From Torulaspora globosa (lineage: Eukaryota > Ascomycota > Saccharomycetes > Saccharomycetales > Saccharomycetaceae): 64,000 nt of DNA. Shown here one piece after another: positions 7,787 to 15,243 of this stretch. Position 1 is the stretch's first letter. Each line of letters starts with the position of its first letter. The translations under genes were made by a program, and so were the position numbers. The stretch is from positions 620,001 to 684,000 of the forward strand of contig NC_050729.1 in the NCBI RefSeq assembly GCF_014133895.1, in the 5' to 3' direction. The notes below the pieces were generated by a model that worked only from the letters and a program-made list of their open reading frames with translations, was not told where the DNA came from and ran no database searches.

Positions 7787-9664
7787 TCACGATGCCTTGC
7801 TTCTTGTATTGTGCCTTGTAACGGGCGAGTCGCATTGGTCACAAATGTAGTGTACCATACGACAGTTGATCGCGCCAAGTTTTCTACCAATATTCGATTC
7901 CGTAGCTTTCCTACTTCTCGAAAACTCACTATTGGCGGATGTTGCTATCGTAATATCTTCCAAAATTTCAGGAAAGTAATTCTCTGAGAAATAGTTGTTA
8001 AGCTGTCCTTCTCTCACCCCAGGCAACATGCACTCTTCCATTTGCTTCTTGTGTTCGAAGTGTTCAAACAGATCCATAAATGAATCTACTCCAACGCGGT
8101 CACAATCATCTGCTCGTTTATTTTCTTCCTTGGCTCTTAGATTGGACTTCACTTTGAGAATAGATTTAGTTCCACTGCCTCTTTGGCCCTGCATCGGTGA
8201 CTGAGACCTTTTATTCAATCTCAGAGTGCCTTCACAAGCGCTCGAGCTAGCTGCTTCCTTAGTTCTCGAATAGCTAGCATTGACAGGTCTTTCGTAGACG
8301 ATAAGACATGAGAACCTATCAAACTTTACAGAACCAGATTTTTGATTCTCAACTGGCTTAAAATAGTTCTTCATACTCGAACGTAGTTCTTTTCGAGCTT
8401 TCTTATCATCTATCTTTTCATTCGCGTTAATGCTTGAGCTGACATGCGAAATATCATCGTAAAACTCTTTATTTCTAAAAGTCAAATCCCCATGTCCATC
8501 GACTCCTTTGTTGGCCATTTCAATTAGCTGATCCTGGCTGATTGTACCTTCCCTAAAGCTTTTAACAATATTGGAGACGTTTAATGTACCCACTTTCTTT
8601 CTGAAAGTGGGAATCGTATAGACTTTCTCAGATGCAATGGGAGACATACATGCTTCGAAGTGCTGAGCAGTATCGCCTTCTGTTGTCGAAAATTCATCAG
8701 AGGAAGACGTATCTTCCGAGCTCGAAAAGTCATCGGAGCTTTCCATGCTGTCCGAATTTGTTTCATAAGGTTCAATGGAGGAATCAACGACTGTCTGACT
8801 ATTTGCGGCAGCTTGTAAGTGCTGCGCAGATTCCGATTCTGAGCTGCTAGGCGACTTCGTGAGATAGGCAGAAGGTGTCTTTTCCACTGAGCTTTGCTCA
8901 AACTGATTAGCATCCGAGGTGTCTTCAGAGCTCTCACCTGATGAACTTGAGCCGATGGCCTTGCTGGAGCAGGGCCTTTTGATAGAAGCAGTGTTCCTAT
9001 CGTCGTTCGATAGCCTCTTCGTTCCGCAACTGCCCTCCGGGGTTAGAGAAATCGCTGTAGTACCATCTGATAACTGCTGACCGGCAGTGCCCTTTGTGTG
9101 CTCATTTTCATGCTCTTCACAGGTCTTTGAAATTGAAGTTTCCGCTAAAACATCTGTCCCGTCGTGAGCAGAAGACTTCGTTTTCCTATCCATCAGATCC
9201 TTCTCAACATCATCTTGCTCAGCAAATAGATTCTGAACACAAAGATCTTCCATTTCAGTCTTGTTAGCGTCAGCGTCATTCTTGGCATCCTTCTCAGCGC
9301 TGACTTTTTCGGTTACGCCTCTAGCGTGTCTGTGTTTGAAATGGGAAAGCTTGACTTTAAGATGCACCTTGAGTTCTCTAATCTTATCTCTGTGACTATG
9401 AGTTTGCTTCTTCTCAGGAGAAGTACTTCTCGAAGATTCTGTGGTACTTTGGCCTGACGTCAAGTTGAATGACGGAACCATCACTAGGCTTTCAGCTTCC
9501 TCAAGAGAGATACATTCATCCCCATCAAATTGCTCATCTGGCTTCTCTCTGTACAAATTATGAAACCATTTTCTAATAGCGACTCTTCTTCCGTAAGTAT
9601 GCTCGGATATGTCTGCAGCAGGACCCGATCTATGGGTCTCCTTCAAACGTAAAACAGTGGTCAT
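7787..9664 (-). CDS. GIP1: GIP1-like, sporulation-specific PP1 (Glc7) targeting subunit
   Basis: A 625-residue protein with long Ser/Glu-rich disordered stretches, lying next to ZTA1 exactly where YBR045C (GIP1, 573 residues) lies. S. cerevisiae Gip1 brings the phosphatase Glc7 to septins and prospore membranes in meiosis. In this protein a GSVKFDRF segment about three quarters along resembles a PP1-docking RVxF motif, with the basic residue slightly further off than in the consensus. The N-terminal 60 residues (KWFHNLYREKPDEQFDGDE) and the C-terminal Cys-containing tail (ICDQCDS) are the least repetitive parts. Low-complexity sequence makes identity by eye uncertain, so the call rests mainly on synteny and the docking motif. 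Convergent with SES1. Confidence 0.72.
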   Translation of the reverse strand: MTTVLRLKETHRSGPAADISEHTYGRRVAIRKWFHNLYREKPDEQFDGDECISLEEAESLVMVPSFNLTSGQSTTESSRSTSPEKKQTHSHRDKIRELKVHLKVKLSHFKHRHARGVTEKVSAEKDAKNDADANKTEMEDLCVQNLFAEQDDVEKDLMDRKTKSSAHDGTDVLAETSISKTCEEHENEHTKGTAGQQLSDGTTAISLTPEGSCGTKRLSNDDRNTASIKRPCSSKAIGSSSSGESSEDTSDANQFEQSSVEKTPSAYLTKSPSSSESESAQHLQAAANSQTVVDSSIEPYETNSDSMESSDDFSSSEDTSSSDEFSTTEGDTAQHFEACMSPIASEKVYTIPTFRKKVGTLNVSNIVKSFREGTISQDQLIEMANKGVDGHGDLTFRNKEFYDDISHVSSSINANEKIDDKKARKELRSSMKNYFKPVENQKSGSVKFDRFSCLIVYERPVNASYSRTKEAASSSACEGTLRLNKRSQSPMQGQRGSGTKSILKVKSNLRAKEENKRADDCDRVGVDSFMDLFEHFEHKKQMEECMLPGVREGQLNNYFSENYFPEILEDITIATSANSEFSRSRKATESNIGRKLGAINCRMVHYICDQCDSPVTRHNTRSKAS

Positions 9665-9839
9665 TCTGTAAATAGGAAAATGGAGCCTTTACTGTGCTAT
9701 CCCACAATTGGAATCACAGAGTAGTATAATAATAGCTAAAAGGCTAAAACTTGTGAGTTGTACAAAAGTCTACGGAAATTAGGCCTCTTAAGCGACCTTT
9801 TCTAGGCGCGCCACAAATTCACAAAAAAAAATAATTCAA

Positions 9840-10895
9840 TTATTGTGGAATTTCTAGCACTAATTTCCCGGTAGTCTTTCTGCTCTCCAAATCCCTCGCA
9901 GCTTGTTGATATGCTTCCAGCGGGTATGTTTTGTTGATCAGAATTCTTAACTCTCCACTTTCTAGGAGATCAAGAAGCTCCTCAGTATAGCGTTTCCAGT
10001 CAGCAGGCTCAGTGATATACCCATAAAGCTGAGGTCTCAAAAGTTTGATATTTTTCGCAGATAGCTTTGACAGCGGAAATGGTGTTACGGGGCCTGAAGC
10101 ATTCCCGAACGAAACAAATGAACCTTTGATCTTCAATGCATTCAAACTCGTCTCAAAAGTATCCTTGCCCACAGAGTCAAACACAGCATCCACTCCCTGG
10201 CCGCCGGTAATCTGCAGCACCTTGTCTAAGATATCTCCCTCAGAGGAGTTAATCACATACTCAGCACCAAATTCTTCCACTAATTTCTTCTTGTCATCGT
10301 TCGACACAACTGCAATGGTATGCGCACCCTTTCGCTTCAATAGTTGAGTCATGATCAACCCCACACCGCCTGCGGCCGCGTAAAACAGAATGTAGTCGTC
10401 TTTTTTGACCTCGTAAGCATCGTGAATGAAGGTTAGAGCTGTCAAACCTTGTAGAAGAGCAGCAGTGTATAGTTTCATTTTTTCGTCACTAGAGTTGCTT
10501 GGCAATTTGACAATCTTACCAATCGCAGGGTACTTGGTGTATTGAGCAAACGTGGCGCCCGATAGGTATCCAACCTTGTCTCCTACTTCGAAATTCGATA
10601 CTCCCTGACCTTTTGCCACAACGACGCCAGTGGCTTCCCTACCAAGCAAGTATGGAAGCTGGGCTGGATAGATTCCCTTCCTGAAATATGCTTCTATGAA
10701 ATTGACTCCAGCAAACTTGTTTTTGATAAGAATCTCGTCATCGCTGATCGAGGGAACAGCATAATTCTCATACTTGAGCACGTCGTAGTCACCGACGTCA
10801 TTAATCAAGACAACCTTTTGCGTCTTTGGTATTGATGCAGTATTAAGGGAACTCATTGATCTCTTTGCAACGGCAAGAAAACGGAAACGATCCAT
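9840..10895 (-). CDS. ZTA1: ZTA1, zeta-crystallin-type NADPH quinone oxidoreductase
   Basis: Medium-chain dehydrogenase/reductase without catalytic zinc, reducing quinones or enones with NADPH. The nucleotide-binding strand-turn-helix is seen as FYAAAGGVGLIMTQL around residue 165. The N-terminal GroES-like domain carries the LPYLLGREATGVV signature. The first ATG (10895) gives 351 residues with a basic, hydrophobic leader; the ATG at 10856 (MSSLNTASIP) gives 338, closer to the 334 of S. cerevisiae. The leader could be a mitochondrial signal or simply untranslated sequence. The position equals YBR046C, divergent from FMP23. A Yap1-type site lies in the shared promoter. Confidence 0.93.
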   Translation of the reverse strand: MDRFRFLAVAKRSMSSLNTASIPKTQKVVLINDVGDYDVLKYENYAVPSISDDEILIKNKFAGVNFIEAYFRKGIYPAQLPYLLGREATGVVVAKGQGVSNFEVGDKVGYLSGATFAQYTKYPAIGKIVKLPSNSSDEKMKLYTAALLQGLTALTFIHDAYEVKKDDYILFYAAAGGVGLIMTQLLKRKGAHTIAVVSNDDKKKLVEEFGAEYVINSSEGDILDKVLQITGGQGVDAVFDSVGKDTFETSLNALKIKGSFVSFGNASGPVTPFPLSKLSAKNIKLLRPQLYGYITEPADWKRYTEELLDLLESGELRILINKTYPLEAYQQAARDLESRKTTGKLVLEIPQ

Positions 10896-11219
10896 TATCT
10901 CGCTGAAAGGATCTTACAATCAGTCGTGAATTTCACTGCCATTTTATAGGCTTATCGCCTCGACTGACTTACAGAAGATACAAATCGACAGAGCAACACG
11001 ATAGATAGGATTAGTAAGCCACAAGCTCCACAAATTCTCGGATCTCTTGTGAAGAATGTCTCTCGATTGAGAAATTCTAGCCTCAGTAAAGCTGCCATTG
11101 CCGGCGACTGTAAGGCCATATGAAAAAAGGGTATCGATAATAATGATAAACGATCTATGAGGCAGTTCGACTTTTCCTCATCGTCAGATGCAGCAACTCG
11201 AATTTAGAAGCCCGTGATA
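10896..11219. promoter_or_regulatory. ZTA1/FMP23 divergent promoter with Yap1-type site TTAGTAA at 11011-11017
   Basis: 324 bases separate the two starts. TTAGTAA at 11011-11017 is the reverse complement of TTACTAA, a preferred Yap1 response element. S. cerevisiae ZTA1 is reported to respond to Yap1 in oxidative stress, so the site plausibly serves ZTA1. Nothing else of note is seen. Confidence 0.5.
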
Positions 11220-11756
11220 ATGCTGAAGCTATTCATCCGTAGATTCCGTAGTGCTGCTGTGCCACTCTCGAGGACTGTGTCAAGCAGAATCATTATTCCA
11301 CCGGCCTCTCACTTTGGCAACATAGGAAATCTAGCGATCAAGATTCCAAGGCATGAATACAAGCAGTTGCCCGACGATTCGAATTATATTGAAAAATTCT
11401 ATGATGAATTGGAAATTTTCTCCAGAGATGTGCTTGGAAAGCGATTGAACAAGACGTACACAGACTTCGAAGACGAACCAGAGGAACTACAGTTTCAGAT
11501 TGAACAATATATAGAACTGGAGATCATACCAAGGCACTCGGACTACGAATCCAGTGGGAAAAGCGGAGATAGGCCTGCCAGATTTGTTCAATGCCGAACT
11601 CTACGTGACAAAATCGTCATAGAAAGGTTCTTGGACTTTGCAAGGAGCGTGCGCCTTACCCTGATGCTTAATGGTGGTCACACTTTCATTTTTGATATTC
11701 TGCTCCAGGCTAAGAAAACGTTCGACGCCATGCAGAATGCCAGAAGAACTGAATAA
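11220..11756 (+). CDS. FMP23: FMP23, mitochondrial protein of unknown function
   Basis: 178 residues from the first true ATG at 11220 (the frame is open from a GTG 6 bases upstream). S. cerevisiae Fmp23 is 175 residues, found in mitochondria and linked to iron or copper homeostasis without a known activity. The first 25 residues (MLKLFIRRFRSAAVPLSRTV) form a clear Arg-rich amphipathic presequence. The mature part is helical, with conserved-looking acidic segments around residues 55-110. There is no transmembrane helix. The position is that of YBR047W, between ZTA1 and RPS11. Identity rests on synteny, size and presequence. Confidence 0.85.
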   Translation: MLKLFIRRFRSAAVPLSRTVSSRIIIPPASHFGNIGNLAIKIPRHEYKQLPDDSNYIEKFYDELEIFSRDVLGKRLNKTYTDFEDEPEELQFQIEQYIELEIIPRHSDYESSGKSGDRPARFVQCRTLRDKIVIERFLDFARSVRLTLMLNGGHTFIFDILLQAKKTFDAMQNARRTE

Positions 11757-11847
11757 GCGTCTGGCATCGAAATATAGCTACTACGTAATAGGATGAATAT
11801 GTAAACACTCGTTCGAAGATATCACGATACTGAAGACTGTCGATAGA

Positions 11848-11860
11848 ACACCTATACACC
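11848..11860 (+). promoter_or_regulatory. Rap1-type site of the RPS11 promoter
   Basis: ACACCTATACACC fits the Rap1 consensus ACACCCRYACAYM at 12 of 13 positions. It lies about 340 bases before the RPS11 ATG, a usual distance for ribosomal protein genes. A weaker match, ACACCATATCATC, follows at 11877-11889. Rap1 is the standard activator of this class, so the role is inferred with fair confidence. Confidence 0.65.
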
Positions 11861-11904
11861 CAGATCAAAAATCCGCACACCATATCATCTAGACAATGAA
11901 AAAA

Positions 11905-12110
11905 CTGAGCGTCCATGAGGAGGCTGAAGCAGTTGGAGCTCCAGCGAGGGCCCACGCCAGTACGCTCGGTCGCTCCTCACTAGGATTAGCAGCTTCAGCC
12001 AACCGAGACAGGATCCGTGAGCGTAGCCTCGCTGGGGCTAGGCTGAGATCGGAAGGATGTCTGCCTGGCTCGCACCATCCCGCGATCCGGTGTCGAATTT
12101 CCAAAACTTT
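11905..12110. other. GC-rich structured block between the Rap1 site and RPS11
   Basis: About 200 bases of 60-65% GC (39 of 60 bases at 11941-12000) stand in AT-rich intergenic DNA. Perfect inverted repeats are: GGCTGAAGC 11922-11930 with 11992-12000; CCAGCGAGG 11941-11949 with CCTCGCTGG 12027-12035, enclosing TACGCTC 11961-11967 with GAGCGTA 12019-12025; and a 3' hairpin GATCG 12047-12051 with CGATC 12083-12087, enclosing GGATG 12055-12059 with CATCC 12076-12080. Frames on both strands are open only because GC-rich DNA has few stops. It could be a structured RNA, a 5' leader element of RPS11, or an inserted sequence. I do not recognise it as any known RNA. Confidence 0.5.
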
Positions 12111-12199
12111 TCAGTATTGAGACTTAGCTTAGATATAGGTGGTTAATTGGTCATCGTGAATATTGTCTGAGTACTCAAGGAAACCAACTAATTGCCAGG

Positions 12200-12918
12200 A
12201 TGTCTACCGAATTGACCGTTCAATCTGAAAGAGCTTTCCAAAAGGTATGCGCATTTCGAGAGAAGATTATGACAAAAGAGCTGAATGACAGTATAGAGGA
12301 TATGGGACTCGGAAAGTTTTGCTTTGAGCAAGATCGTTTGAAGAGAAATCAGTTGTGGAGATTTAACGAATGAAGTTTGAGCGACGTTCATAGCAGACGG
12401 GCTCGATATGTCACGAAAGTATTAACAATATCTTCACTGTACTCATCAGCTCTGATCACTTTACGCTGAAGCAGTTTTACTAACAGATTTATTAGCAACC
12501 TCACATTTTCAACAACCCAAAGTTGAAGACCTCCAAGAGAGCAAAGAGATGGTATAAAAACGTTGGTTTGGGTTTCAAGACCCCAAAGACCGCCATTGAA
12601 GGTTCTTACATTGACAAGAAATGTCCATTCACTGGTTTGGTTTCCATCCGTGGTAAGATCTTGACTGGTGTTGTTGTCTCCACCAAGATGCACCGTACCA
12701 TTGTCATCAGAAGAGACTACTTGCACTACGTTCCAAAGTACAACAGATACGAAAAGAGACACAAGAACGTCCCAGTTCACGTTTCTCCAGCTTTCCGTGT
12801 CCAAGTCGGTGACATCGTTACCGTTGGTCAATGCAGACCAATCTCTAAGACCGTTAGATTCAACGTTTTGAAGGTCGCTTCCAACTCTAAATCCAACAAG
12901 CAATTCGCCAAATTCTAA
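12200..12918 (+). CDS. RPS11: RPS11 (uS17), 40S ribosomal protein, two exons
   Basis: Exon 1 is 12200-12244 (15 residues, [15 protein letters not shown]) and exon 2 is 12496-12918 (140 residues), giving 155 residues against 156 in S. cerevisiae. The protein is nearly identical to yeast Rps11, including the C-terminal NKQFAKF. It binds 18S rRNA in the small subunit. Codon use is extremely biased to preferred codons, as expected for a ribosomal protein. One copy here corresponds to the two ohnologues YDR025W and YBR048W. The exon structure, with the intron after codon 15, is the same as in S. cerevisiae. A Rap1 site lies upstream. Convergent with REB1. Confidence 0.97.
12245..12495 (+). other. 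RPS11 intron (251 bases), 5' splice site GTATGC
   Basis: The 5' splice site reads GTATGC, where the yeast consensus is GTATGT. The branch site TACTAAC is perfect at 12478-12484, and the 3' splice site TAG ends at 12495, 11 bases past the branch site. The boundaries are fixed by the conserved protein: CAA CCT CAC ATT follows the AG directly and continues the frame QPHIF. The branch-to-acceptor distance is short. Confidence 0.92.
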
Positions 12919-13088
12919 GGTGGTTGAGGTTTCATAATCATTTTGTATAATGTATTTGAATATAAATTTGAACTAAGCAATAACCAGCCGCCCTGACAGT
13001 TCGATTATCAGCTATAAATGGTATTTCATGATCCTTAAACTTATTATACACTATTCATACATATTGAAGAAAGTAACAGGATATGTTT

Positions 13089-14969
13089 TCAATTATCTTT
13101 AGAGTCCAAAGGAATGGTCCCGTCCAATAATCCCAACAATTCCTTGGCTATTTCATTGATCGATTTCTGTTTGTAATATCTAACCCCACTCCTCATCCTT
13201 TCGTAGCAAAGCTTCAATTCCGTTCCAGTCCATGTCGTCGTTCCGGGTTTCAAAGCGGCCAATTCTTCCCAATCGACCTGAGAGTCCTCCGTGAAGCCTA
13301 AGTCCCTCAGTTTCTCCAAAATCCAAAGTTTATCATGTTCTGTGATCGATTGAATCTTAGCTATGGCCTCCTTCTTTACGATCTTATTCCATTTATAACG
13401 GCACTGAATACGGGACCTAGTACCTCCCATGCGTTCGCTGACCACGGTCCAGTTAATGGCATCTTTGAAAGATGGCTTGTTGCTTGGTTTCCTTCCCTTG
13501 CCACCGTTTAAAATACTGGATTTTTGATCATCATTGCTATCATCCGCATGGTCGCTGTCATGCACCAGTTCACTGGAATTGCGAGCCTCATAGTTTCGTT
13601 CAGATTCTTTCAGCATCTCAGCTATTACTCTCTTCAACAATTCCTCTTCATCCTGCGACCACTTGTTAGATGCCCTATTGGCACCGCACTTAACATAGTT
13701 TCTCCAGCGATCTCTACAATCTTCGGGCATTCTGCCTAGAGCCTTACCGACCTCGGACCATTGACCTTCCTTCTCAACACACAAGCGGGCCAGATCCCTG
13801 TCTTCCTGAGCAGTCCATTTACCACGTTGCTCAAAGATATGGTACTTGCGGCGGACATGCTTGTAGATTGACGATCTTGATCTGTAAGGCAGAACCTTGC
13901 ACATGTTGCTCCAAAAATCATCCTTACGGCGCTCGTTACTCCAGATTCTCTCACAGATCTGCTGTCTATTCAGGTTCTTAATAGTTTGATATTCCGTGAT
14001 GAACTGTTCCAAAGCGGCTTCCTCCACGCTGTCAAAGGACTTACCACTTGACTGCGTTGTGCTGCCTATGATCGCAGAAGCCTTTGATGCCGCAGACTGG
14101 ATCAAATGAGTCACATCCGAATCCACAGAAATCTCCGACGACGACATCACCTTGGGTAAAACTTCGCGGTAATCCTTTTTCTGCAAGGATTTCGTAACTG
14201 GTCCGTCAATACCTGATTCCTTCTGCAGCTCTGAGTACTGCTTAGTGACGTCAGCAAGCTCGTCGTCATGCGTCCTGGAGTGATTTGCTGCCACCACCGA
14301 CGGATCGACGTCTTCGAGCCCTTTAGAATCGTCATCTGAAGAGCTAGATTTGTCCCTCAACTTCTGCGAGTCCTTCAACTTATGAGCGTCCTCCTCCGTG
14401 CGCAGATACTGCTGGAAATCAGGATGTTGCGCTATCGAATCTGTGTCGATGATAGCTTTGCGGACCAGCTGATCATGTTCCGTGACATCCGAATCATCCA
14501 GCGTAGCTAACTCGGGATCCACCGCCAATTGCAACTTGGCCTTATTGGACTTCATTTTCTTACTGCCATTTTGGTGATCCTCCTTCCCAACCATCTCATC
14601 TTCCGCATCCTTCTCGAGTCCTCTTTTCCCCAACGGTCCACCGGCAGCGTATGCTGCTGCCACAGCTGCCAAAGCCACAGAGTGGCGCTCCCTGCTTGGG
14701 CCATCCTGTGGTCCTTCATCCTCGACGCTTTGAGCATTTCTAAACAGCCACTCCATATCTGTATGCGACTTACTTCCACCGTCGTTAACATCCCCCTTGT
14801 CATCGAACGATTTCTTCGATTTGCCTTCATCGTCGTGCTGCAAACCTACCCCAACGTACTTGAACACTGCTTCCTCCACAGATTCATGGCTAGCACCGCC
14901 AACATCCTGGTCGTGGTGGTGAAGACGAGACGACTGATCCTGCGATTGCTTCTCCCGGTCACCACTCAT
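13089..14969 (-). CDS. REB1: REB1/NSI1, Myb-type general regulatory factor
   Basis: DNA-binding protein that recognises TTACCCG, opens promoters and stops RNA polymerase I in rDNA. The first true ATG is at 14969 (the frame continues upstream only from a TTG), giving 626 residues. The N-terminal ESVEEAVFKYVGVGL box is the one I recall at the start of S. cerevisiae Reb1. The C-terminal half holds tandem Myb/SANT repeats (RGKWTAQEDRDLARLC and the following NKWSQDEEELLKRV, then INWTVVSERM). S. cerevisiae has two ohnologues, Reb1 (810 residues, YBR049C) and Nsi1 (570 residues, YDR026C); this single gene represents their ancestor. The middle is acidic and disordered. Confidence 0.92.
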   Translation of the reverse strand: MSGDREKQSQDQSSRLHHHDQDVGGASHESVEEAVFKYVGVGLQHDDEGKSKKSFDDKGDVNDGGSKSHTDMEWLFRNAQSVEDEGPQDGPSRERHSVALAAVAAAYAAGGPLGKRGLEKDAEDEMVGKEDHQNGSKKMKSNKAKLQLAVDPELATLDDSDVTEHDQLVRKAIIDTDSIAQHPDFQQYLRTEEDAHKLKDSQKLRDKSSSSDDDSKGLEDVDPSVVAANHSRTHDDELADVTKQYSELQKESGIDGPVTKSLQKKDYREVLPKVMSSSEISVDSDVTHLIQSAASKASAIIGSTTQSSGKSFDSVEEAALEQFITEYQTIKNLNRQQICERIWSNERRKDDFWSNMCKVLPYRSRSSIYKHVRRKYHIFEQRGKWTAQEDRDLARLCVEKEGQWSEVGKALGRMPEDCRDRWRNYVKCGANRASNKWSQDEEELLKRVIAEMLKESERNYEARNSSELVHDSDHADDSNDDQKSSILNGGKGRKPSNKPSFKDAINWTVVSERMGGTRSRIQCRYKWNKIVKKEAIAKIQSITEHDKLWILEKLRDLGFTEDSQVDWEELAALKPGTTTWTGTELKLCYERMRSGVRYYKQKSINEIAKELLGLLDGTIPLDSKDN

Positions 14970-15047
14970 ACTATACAAAATCCGCAAACAACTCTAGTGA
15001 AGCCCAACTATCACTGGTATACCACACAGACCTACTGACGTGTTGTC

Positions 15048-15181
15048 AGGGTAAACCTAGCACCAACCTTGTTCTAAGCCAAGTGGCCTTTGATTACCCT
15101 CATAATATGAGCTTGTTTTGTCTAATTTGCTTTGTATTACAAATTTTCGTCTCTGGCGCAAGCTTCACAAAGTCCGGGTGA
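15048..15181. promoter_or_regulatory. Reb1-type sites upstream of REB1
   Basis: Three matches lie in the 274 bases between REB1 and VPS54: AGGGTAA at 15048-15054 (one mismatch from CGGGTAA), TTACCCT at 15094-15100 (same mismatch), and CGGGTGA at 15175-15181, which fits CGGGTRR exactly. S. cerevisiae REB1 is known to repress itself through Reb1 sites, so feedback control is a reasonable reading. Confidence 0.5.
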
Positions 15182-15243
15182 CGGGGGGAAATGTCAGCAA
15201 ATAGCACTGCGACAGCTGATAATAGGAGGACTAGAAGGACAGA

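Noticed and set aside
11889..12120. Open frames of 71-74 residues on both strands upstream of RPS11
   Set aside because: They overlap each other in a GC-rich block with few stop codons, have no recognisable domain, and cut across the inverted repeats. They are a base-composition effect.
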